Origin: Megasphaera sp. AM44-1BH
GTDB lineage: Bacteria > Bacillota > Negativicutes > Veillonellales > Megasphaeraceae
DNA: 6,134 bases
NCBI RefSeq assembly: GCF_003467125.1
Contig: NZ_QSFA01000043.1
Coordinates: forward strand, 1-6,134
Direction: 5' to 3'
In this document: piece after piece, positions 1 to 3,564 of the stretch
Layout: each line of letters opens with the position of its first letter
Numbering within the stretch: the stretch's first letter is position 1
Notes under the pieces: generated by a model
Told to the model about the DNA's origin: nothing
The model's input: only the letters and a program-made list of their open reading frames with translations
Databases searched by the model: none
Position numbers and translations under genes: made by a program

Positions 1-18
1 ATCCCTACCGGGTCACCA
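1..18 (+). tRNA. 3' end of a tRNA gene (partial), possibly tRNA-Glu
   Basis: The first 18 bases read as a tRNA tail: the last two bases of a T-loop (AT), the 3' side of a T-stem (CCCTA), seven bases of acceptor stem (CCGGGTC), discriminator A, and an encoded CCA. The spacing 2+5+7+1+3 fits the cloverleaf exactly, and an intrinsic terminator follows 3 nt later. The predicted 5' acceptor strand would be GACCCGG or, with a G-U pair, GGCCCGG. The latter resembles the tRNA-Glu of Gram-positive bacteria, which ends ...GGGTCACCA. The anticodon lies outside the window, so the identity is only a guess. Confidence 0.7.
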
Positions 19-21
19 CAG

Positions 22-57
22 GCAGCTCATGCATTTTGTATGAGCTGCTTTTATATT
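22..57 (+). terminator. Rho-independent terminator after the tRNA
   Basis: GCAGCTCAT (22-30) is an exact reverse complement of ATGAGCTGC (40-48). The stem can be extended inward by a G-T wobble and two further pairs (31-33 with 37-39), leaving a three-base TTT loop. A T-rich tail (TTTTATATT) follows from 49. It lies just downstream of the tRNA CCA end and so most likely ends the tRNA transcript. Confidence 0.8.
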
Positions 58-64
58 GTATGAT
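36..64 (+). promoter_or_regulatory. Candidate sigma-A promoter for the resolvase-like gene
   Basis: TTGTAT (36-41) and TATGAT (59-64) are separated by an ideal 17 bp. Both differ from consensus, and the -35 box lies inside the terminator hairpin of the preceding tRNA. Predicted transcription starts near 71, giving a leader of about 27 nt before the ATG at 98. The call rests on hexamer match and spacing only. Confidence 0.4.
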
Positions 65-97
65 TCCTATTCTTTTTGGTTAGTCAGGTGAATAGAT

Positions 98-511
98 ATG
101 AAGTATGGATACACTTGCGTAAATCCTTCATTTTTTATGGAGTTTCAACAGAATTTGCCGCAGCAGAAGGAGTTATTGCGTGCTGGCGTAAAGAAGGAAC
201 ACATGATTATTGAGGATGCGAGTCTGAGTCATCCTGATCATCCTGCCAGAAGCCTCCTGTTGCGCCGTCTGAAAGCCGGAGATGAGCTGGTTTGTTATTC
301 ACAATGTGACCTGGGAGAAACAGCTGATGAACGCTGGGATTGCCTGAATGGTCTCTCTGACCGCCGGGTAGCTGTCCGCATGCTTCATATGATGTATGAA
401 CCTGATGTAAAAGACGTTTCCAATCGTTTTACCTCTTTGCGGGACGCTGTCCGTGAAGGCCGTCTTGCATTATGTGCGTATCATAAACTGACTACGGAAA
501 CTGAAAGATGA
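98..511 (+). CDS. Resolvase-like protein lacking catalytic residues
   Basis: This 137-residue protein resembles the N-terminal catalytic domain of serine recombinases (gamma-delta resolvase/invertase family). The matching landmarks, in order, are the opening strand (YGYTCVN, residues 3-9, against GYARVS), the helix with QQKELLRAGV (22-31), the strand IIED (37-40), R51 with LLLRRLKAGDELV (53-65, against the LxxGDxLxV motif), and CDLGET (70-75, against DRLGRS). By that alignment the nucleophilic Ser is Asn9, the first active-site Arg is Cys7, and the two Arg of DRLGR are Asp71 and Glu74. Only Tyr5 and perhaps Arg51 survive. There is no C-terminal helix-turn-helix; the end (LRDAVREGRLALCAYHK) recalls part of the long resolvase E helix. 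It should therefore be unable to cut or rejoin DNA. It could be a domesticated DNA-binding or dimerising protein, or a decaying relic, though the frame is intact. The start at 98 has an AGGTG site at 86-90, 7 nt upstream. The gene stands alone between a tRNA and lysP. The homology is moderately secure; the function is unknown. Confidence 0.65.
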   Translation: MKYGYTCVNPSFFMEFQQNLPQQKELLRAGVKKEHMIIEDASLSHPDHPARSLLLRRLKAGDELVCYSQCDLGETADERWDCLNGLSDRRVAVRMLHMMYEPDVKDVSNRFTSLRDAVREGRLALCAYHKLTTETER

Positions 512-523
512 ATAGATGTATAT

Positions 524-570
524 AAAAAGGATGTAACGAAATATCTGTGTTATTTCGTTACATCCTTTTT
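524..570. terminator. Bidirectional intrinsic terminator between convergent genes
   Basis: Bases 524-543 and 551-570 are perfect reverse complements: a 20-bp stem around a 7-nt loop (544-550). The outer ends are an A5 run on the left and a T5 run on the right, so each strand ends in a U-tract. It starts 12 nt after the stop of the resolvase-like gene and 2 nt beyond the lysP stop codon (573-575), so it can terminate both. Confidence 0.92.
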
Positions 571-572
571 TG

Positions 573-2042
573 TTACGGTTTAATCCGCGCATTTCCTTCA
601 CGGGAAAGATTCACGTCTTTTAATGGAATAAGGCGCGTATGATTTTTTGCTTTATGCCAGAGGAAGACGGCTAAAAATACGGGAATGCCAATGTAGGCGA
701 CACTGGCACCGTACCAGTCTATTTCCGCTCCGGTAAAGGCTGAATAATTCTGGCCTGCTGTGACGATGATGCACATCAATAACGCCAGAAGCGGACCAAA
801 GGGGAACCATTTTGCGCGGTACGGGAGGTCTTTCAGATCCTTGCCCTGTGCGACATAGGCACGACGGAAACGGTAATGGCAGATGGCAATACCAATCCAG
901 GTGATAAATCCAGCCATACCGCTGATATTAACCAGCCAGTCGTATGCTTTGCCTTCACCAATGAGTGAGGTCAGAAAAGCGGCCAGCCCAAAAACGACAG
1001 TAGCAAAAAGGGCGTTGGATGGTACTCCTCGTTTATTTAGTTTCAGGAAGCATTTAGGAGCCTGTCCTGTTTCTGCCATGGCATACAACATCCGGGTCGA
1101 TACATACAGGCCAGAGTTGCCTGCCGATAATACTGCAGTCAGGATGACTGCATTCATGACAGATGCAGCGGCTGCCAGGCCGAACCGTTCGAATACCAGA
1201 GTAAAGGGACTCACAGAAATATTTTCAATTTCTGTATTCAGTAAATTCGGATCCGTGTAGGGAATAAGAAAACCGATTACGATAAATGCCCCTAAATAAA
1301 AGAGCAGGATACGCCAGAAAATTGATTTGACGGCGCGGGGGACATTTTTTTCCGGGTCTTCACTTTCACCTGCAGCAATACCTATCATTTCGGTTCCCTG
1401 GAATGAAAAGCCGGCTACCATGAAAATGCCTAACATGGCGGTAAAGCCGCCGACAAATGGTGCATCACCGATGGTCCAGTTCGTAAATCCCGGTGATGGT
1501 TCCGGCCCGAGACCGAGAATCAGAAGAGTACCGGCAAAAAGGAATACGAGTACCGTAAGCACCTTTATGCCGGCAAAAATGAATTCGCTTTCGCCATATG
1601 AGCGGGTAGAGAGGTAATTCAATGTAAATAATACGATAAGAAAAATTCCGCTCCAGATGGCTGCCGGTATATCCGGGAACCAGTATTTCATGATCAGTGC
1701 GCCTGCTACTAATTCAGCTGCCACAGTAATCGCCCAGTTGAACCAGTAATTCCATCCCAGGGCAAACCCAAGCGACTTGTCTACATAGCGGTTTGCATAC
1801 GTTTCAAATGAACCGCTGACAGGCAGATATGCCGCCATTTCTCCCAGGCTGGTCATGAGAAAGTAGACCATGATACCAATCAGGGAATAGGCGACGAGAG
1901 CACCTCCTGGCCCGGCTGTGCTGACCGTTTCCCCACCGGCTACAAAAAGTCCTGTCCCGATGGCACCGCCAATGGCAATCATATTCATATGACGTGCTTT
2001 CAGACTTCGTCGCAGGCCTTCTTCGTGCTGTTCTTCTTGCAT
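573..2042 (-). CDS. lysP: Lysine-specific permease LysP (AAT family)
   Basis: This 489-residue inner-membrane amino acid transporter of the APC superfamily, AAT family, has the same length as Escherichia coli LysP as I recall it. LysP imports L-lysine driven by the proton gradient. The N-terminus (GLRRSLKARHMNMIAIGG, residues 9-26) leads into the unwound TM1 substrate motif GGAIGTGLF (25-33). The family blocks SLGEMAAYLPVSGSFETY (65-82) and LGWNYWFNWA (95-104) follow, then the long signature FSFQGTEMIGIAAGESEDP (212-230) and NVPRA (233-237). Further on, SVSPFTLVF and the run around AVLSAGNSG also match LysP almost word for word. About twelve hydrophobic segments are visible. The ATG at 2042 is preferred over an upstream in-frame ATG at 2084: it has AAAGG about 10 nt upstream, residues before it have no counterpart in the family, and the predicted transcription start (about 2086) leaves no room for the longer form. 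The gene is single, convergent with the resolvase-like gene, and divergent from the operon at 2304. I saw no lysine riboswitch in the short leader, so control is more likely at the promoter. A sister AAT permease with other substrates is possible but less likely. Confidence 0.92.
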   Translation of the reverse strand: MQEEQHEEGLRRSLKARHMNMIAIGGAIGTGLFVAGGETVSTAGPGGALVAYSLIGIMVYFLMTSLGEMAAYLPVSGSFETYANRYVDKSLGFALGWNYWFNWAITVAAELVAGALIMKYWFPDIPAAIWSGIFLIVLFTLNYLSTRSYGESEFIFAGIKVLTVLVFLFAGTLLILGLGPEPSPGFTNWTIGDAPFVGGFTAMLGIFMVAGFSFQGTEMIGIAAGESEDPEKNVPRAVKSIFWRILLFYLGAFIVIGFLIPYTDPNLLNTEIENISVSPFTLVFERFGLAAAASVMNAVILTAVLSAGNSGLYVSTRMLYAMAETGQAPKCFLKLNKRGVPSNALFATVVFGLAAFLTSLIGEGKAYDWLVNISGMAGFITWIGIAICHYRFRRAYVAQGKDLKDLPYRAKWFPFGPLLALLMCIIVTAGQNYSAFTGAEIDWYGASVAYIGIPVFLAVFLWHKAKNHTRLIPLKDVNLSREGNARIKP

Positions 2043-2052
2043 GAAATCACTA

Positions 2053-2057
2053 CCTTT
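2053..2057 (-). promoter_or_regulatory. Ribosome binding site deciding the lysP start
   Basis: On the minus strand AAAGG ends 10 nt before the ATG at 2042. The alternative ATG at 2084 has only a weak purine context and lies at the predicted transcription start, so this site favours the 489-residue form. Confidence 0.65.
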
Positions 2058-2071
2058 ATATGTAATTGTAT

Positions 2072-2134
2072 AAGAACACCCCAATAAATTCTATTATACA
2101 GAAATTTATGCATGATAGCAATGGGAGTGTTCTT
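2072..2134. repeat. Inverted repeat flanking the lysP promoter
   Basis: AAGAACAC (2072-2079) is the exact reverse complement of GTGTTCTT (2127-2134), and CCC (2080-2082) continues the match to GGG (2123-2125) across one unpaired A. An inner partial repeat (ATAAATT 2084-2090, AATTTAT 2103-2109) brackets the -10 box. Arm centres are about 55 bp apart, close to five helical turns. Because the right arm lies upstream of the predicted lysP start, this is better read as paired protein-binding sites on DNA than as RNA structure. Confidence 0.45.
2093..2121 (-). promoter_or_regulatory. lysP promoter
   Basis: Minus strand: TTGCTA (-35, bases 2121-2116) is followed by 17 bp and a perfect TATAAT (-10, bases 2098-2093). 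Transcription is predicted to start near 2086, giving a leader of about 44 nt. That is too short for a lysine riboswitch. The promoter is bracketed by an inverted repeat (2072-2082 with 2123-2134). Confidence 0.7.
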
Positions 2135-2140
2135 TTTATA

Positions 2141-2160
2141 GTATACATTTTAACGTATAC
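2141..2160. promoter_or_regulatory. GTATAC palindrome pair, candidate operator
   Basis: Two copies of the self-complementary hexamer GTATAC (2141-2146 and 2155-2160) are separated by 8 bp, 14 bp centre to centre. A third copy lies at 2283-2288 in the leader of the divergent operon. GTATAC-cored palindromes are typical of GntR-type repressor sites, but no regulator gene is present here, so the regulator is unassigned. The position, about 20 bp upstream of the lysP -35 box and about 70 bp upstream of the -35 box of the divergent promoter, would let one protein affect both. Confidence 0.4.
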
Positions 2161-2227
2161 AATTTCATCTGTCTAATATATAGATAGGATACGTGCCCAT
2201 CATGGTAAAGCTTCTTTTACAGATAGT

Positions 2228-2256
2228 TTGCTGTTCATGCCGATTTAACGTATAAT
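2228..2256 (+). promoter_or_regulatory. Promoter of the five-gene operon
   Basis: TTGCTG (2228-2233) is followed by 17 bp and a perfect TATAAT (2251-2256), giving a predicted start near 2263 and a leader of about 40 nt before the ATG at 2304. The -10 box is embedded in TTTAACGTATA, an 11-base sequence also found at 2149-2159. The -35 box matches consensus at only three positions, which suggests a weak or activated promoter. Confidence 0.65.
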
Positions 2257-2290
2257 AGATAACATAGCACGTATGATACTTTGTATACAG

Positions 2291-2296
2291 AAGGTG
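2291..2296 (+). promoter_or_regulatory. Ribosome binding site deciding the start at 2304
   Basis: AAGGTG at 2291-2296 is 7 nt from the ATG at 2304 but only 1 nt from the in-frame ATG at 2298. The spacing therefore supports the second ATG and a protein beginning MSFIAY. Confidence 0.7.
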
Positions 2297-2303
2297 AATG
2301 GAT

Positions 2304-2714
2304 ATGTCTTTTATCGCATATATTATTTTTGCCGTTCTCGTCGGGATATGGGCCAGCCACCGGGGACGCAACGGAATCATCTGGACTCTGGCCGCTCTGT
2401 TGATCAGTCCTGTGCTGGCCGCCATCGTACTGGCTGTCATGAAGGATTTATCTATTGAACAGGAACTCGAACGGAGCCGCAGAGAAAATGGCATGCTGAA
2501 GGAACGAGTGGCTGTTTCTGAGGCAGATATGCATTCGCGGATGGACCATATGGAACACCGGATCGACCATCTGGAAGGAAAAGAACCTGAAGAAATACAG
2601 CAGGAGGACAAACGGGAATTAAGTGGCAGCCCGTCTCCCCGATTTTGTAAGCACTGTGGAAGCAAGGTGCCTGATGACAGCGTTTATTGTCCCAAATGTG
2701 GATCCCGGTTATAG
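2304..2714 (+). CDS. Small membrane protein with coiled coil and zinc ribbon
   Basis: This 136-residue protein has three clear parts. First is a membrane hairpin: hydrophobic segments at about 3-17 and 25-45 joined by a positively charged turn (SHRGRNG, 18-24), with a Pro36 kink in the second. Next is a highly charged helical stretch (about 48-100) with heptad-like hydrophobics (L55, M64, V69, M76, M80, M83, I87, L90), likely a coiled coil. Last is a C-terminal zinc ribbon with Cys115, Cys118, Cys129 and Cys132 in the CKHCG...YCPKCG pattern. Similar short zinc-ribbon ends are common in bacterial membrane proteins of unknown job. The pattern suggests a bilayer-anchored oligomer presenting a metal-binding domain, probably in the cytoplasm; that topology is inference. 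It is first in the operon, and its stop lies 21 bp before the next start. I do not recognise a named gene. Confidence 0.85.
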   Translation: MSFIAYIIFAVLVGIWASHRGRNGIIWTLAALLISPVLAAIVLAVMKDLSIEQELERSRRENGMLKERVAVSEADMHSRMDHMEHRIDHLEGKEPEEIQQEDKRELSGSPSPRFCKHCGSKVPDDSVYCPKCGSRL

Positions 2715-2735
2715 TGCAGGAGGAATGGCAGGAAT

Positions 2736-3281
2736 ATGATAAAAAAAATCCGTCATTATTATGGCTCATCTTATATTACGCTGGCTGGCGAACTAAATCT
2801 GGCTTCTGAATCAAGAGGCCGGTTGTTTACGCTGACTCCGGAATTGAAACAGACGGTTAACCAGATGATCTCTATATTACAGGAGGATTTTCCGTTTATC
2901 CGTCATGACATACAGGAAGGTATTATGGAAACAACAATCAGCCTGTTTGCCTATCGGAGTGCCTGCGCAGATTCGCTGTTCCTGAACCACCTGAAACAGT
3001 GGCTCATCAACCTGGCGCGCGTCTTATATGCCCATCATTGTATTGTTACGATACATTGCAATGGGACTATTATTCGAGACGGAATTGCCAGGGATTTCTG
3101 TCTGCTGAACAAAGGAGAAGAAATCCAATACAAGATTACTGCCGAAAGAGCCGTTACATTTGTGCAACGGGTCCTGTTTTCTCCATGGTGGCGGGGGAGC
3201 CTGACTATTATTTTACTGATTGTGCTGGTCTGGTTACTATATGAGCAATGGAATCCCCAGCCGGCTGGACAACTTTTTTAG
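2736..3281 (+). CDS. Uncharacterised protein with C-terminal membrane anchor
   Basis: This 181-residue protein belongs to no family I recognise. Residues 1-150 look soluble and folded, with alternating strand- and helix-like stretches, four Cys (77, 102, 108, 122) and several His (57, 85, 100, 101, 107). The Cys/His spacing does not make a clear metal motif. A single hydrophobic segment at about 154-169, flanked by Trp (W151, W152 before, W166 and W172 within and after), is followed by only about a dozen residues. That resembles a tail-anchored protein with its bulk in the cytoplasm. There is no signal peptide. The ATG at 2736 has an AGGAGG site at 2718-2723, which is rather far (12 nt); a nearer AGGA at 2730-2733 is too close. 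Its stop TAG (3279-3281) overlaps the ribosome binding site of aroQ, so the two are probably translated together. Sharing an operon with another small membrane protein suggests the two might act together, which is inference only. Confidence 0.75.
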   Translation: MIKKIRHYYGSSYITLAGELNLASESRGRLFTLTPELKQTVNQMISILQEDFPFIRHDIQEGIMETTISLFAYRSACADSLFLNHLKQWLINLARVLYAHHCIVTIHCNGTIIRDGIARDFCLLNKGEEIQYKITAERAVTFVQRVLFSPWWRGSLTIILLIVLVWLLYEQWNPQPAGQLF

Positions 3282-3293
3282 GAGTGATAGGGT

Positions 3294-3560
3294 ATGGAAC
3301 TGGAAACGTGTCGTCGTGAGATTGACCGGCTGGATCAGGAATTGACGAAGCTATTGGAGGAACGGATGAAAATCGTTGCCCAGGTAGCTGCCTATAAAAA
3401 AGAACATCATTTGGAAATATACGATCCCCGGCGGGAACGGGCTGTCCTGGATAAAATCGCCGGACTGGCAGCAGATAAAGATTTGGCTTCCTATTTGCAG
3501 ACGATTTACCGGTGTATCATGGATGAAAGTAAGAATTATGAACGAAAACGTATGGAATAA
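3294..3560 (+). CDS. aroQ: Monofunctional chorismate mutase, AroQ class
   Basis: Chorismate mutase converts chorismate to prephenate, the first committed step to phenylalanine and tyrosine, in the cytoplasm. The 88-residue length and all-helical pattern fit the stand-alone AroQ fold, which works as an intertwined dimer. Aligning with the E. coli PheA mutase domain, the active-site residues Arg11, Arg28, Lys39, Asp48, Arg51 and Glu52 correspond to Arg7, Arg24, Lys35, Asp44, Arg47 and Glu48, all present. The position of Gln88 appears to be Glu83; a Glu here occurs in other family members such as the yeast enzyme. No ACT, prephenate dehydratase or DAHP synthase domain is attached, and no signal peptide is seen, so it is not the secreted form. 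AGGAG (3280-3284) sits 9 nt before the ATG and overlaps the stop of the preceding gene. It is odd that no other aromatic pathway gene is nearby. Confidence 0.93.
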   Translation: MELETCRREIDRLDQELTKLLEERMKIVAQVAAYKKEHHLEIYDPRRERAVLDKIAGLAADKDLASYLQTIYRCIMDESKNYERKRME

Positions 3561-3564
3561 TGCT

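Noticed and set aside
883..1617. Two plus-strand open frames (883-1260 and 1327-1617) antisense to lysP
   Set aside because: They lie wholly inside a strongly conserved LysP reading frame, lack ribosome sites and resemble no protein; they are shadows of lysP codon structure.
2072..2137. Plus-strand terminator formed by the lysP promoter inverted repeat followed by five T
   Set aside because: The loop would be about 40 nt and no plus-strand gene ends before it; the repeat fits a DNA-binding site better.
2189..2274. 8-bp inverted repeat ATACGTGC / GCACGTAT around the operon promoter
   Set aside because: One 8-bp match with a 70-nt spacer is not far from chance in a region this size and has no extension on either side.
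2043..2303. Lysine riboswitch upstream of lysP
   Set aside because: The leader after the predicted promoter is about 44 nt, and I could not find the conserved L-box core elements anywhere in the intergenic region on the minus strand.
2165..2665. Minus-strand open frame of 166 codons across the intergenic region and the zinc-ribbon gene
   Set aside because: Most of it is antisense to a gene with clear domains, its translation is low-complexity Ser/Arg-rich, and it has no convincing start region.
2725..2739. Four-codon frame MAGI just after AGGAGG, overlapping the start at 2736
   Set aside because: Its ATG is only 1 nt from the AGGAGG, too close for initiation; most likely incidental.
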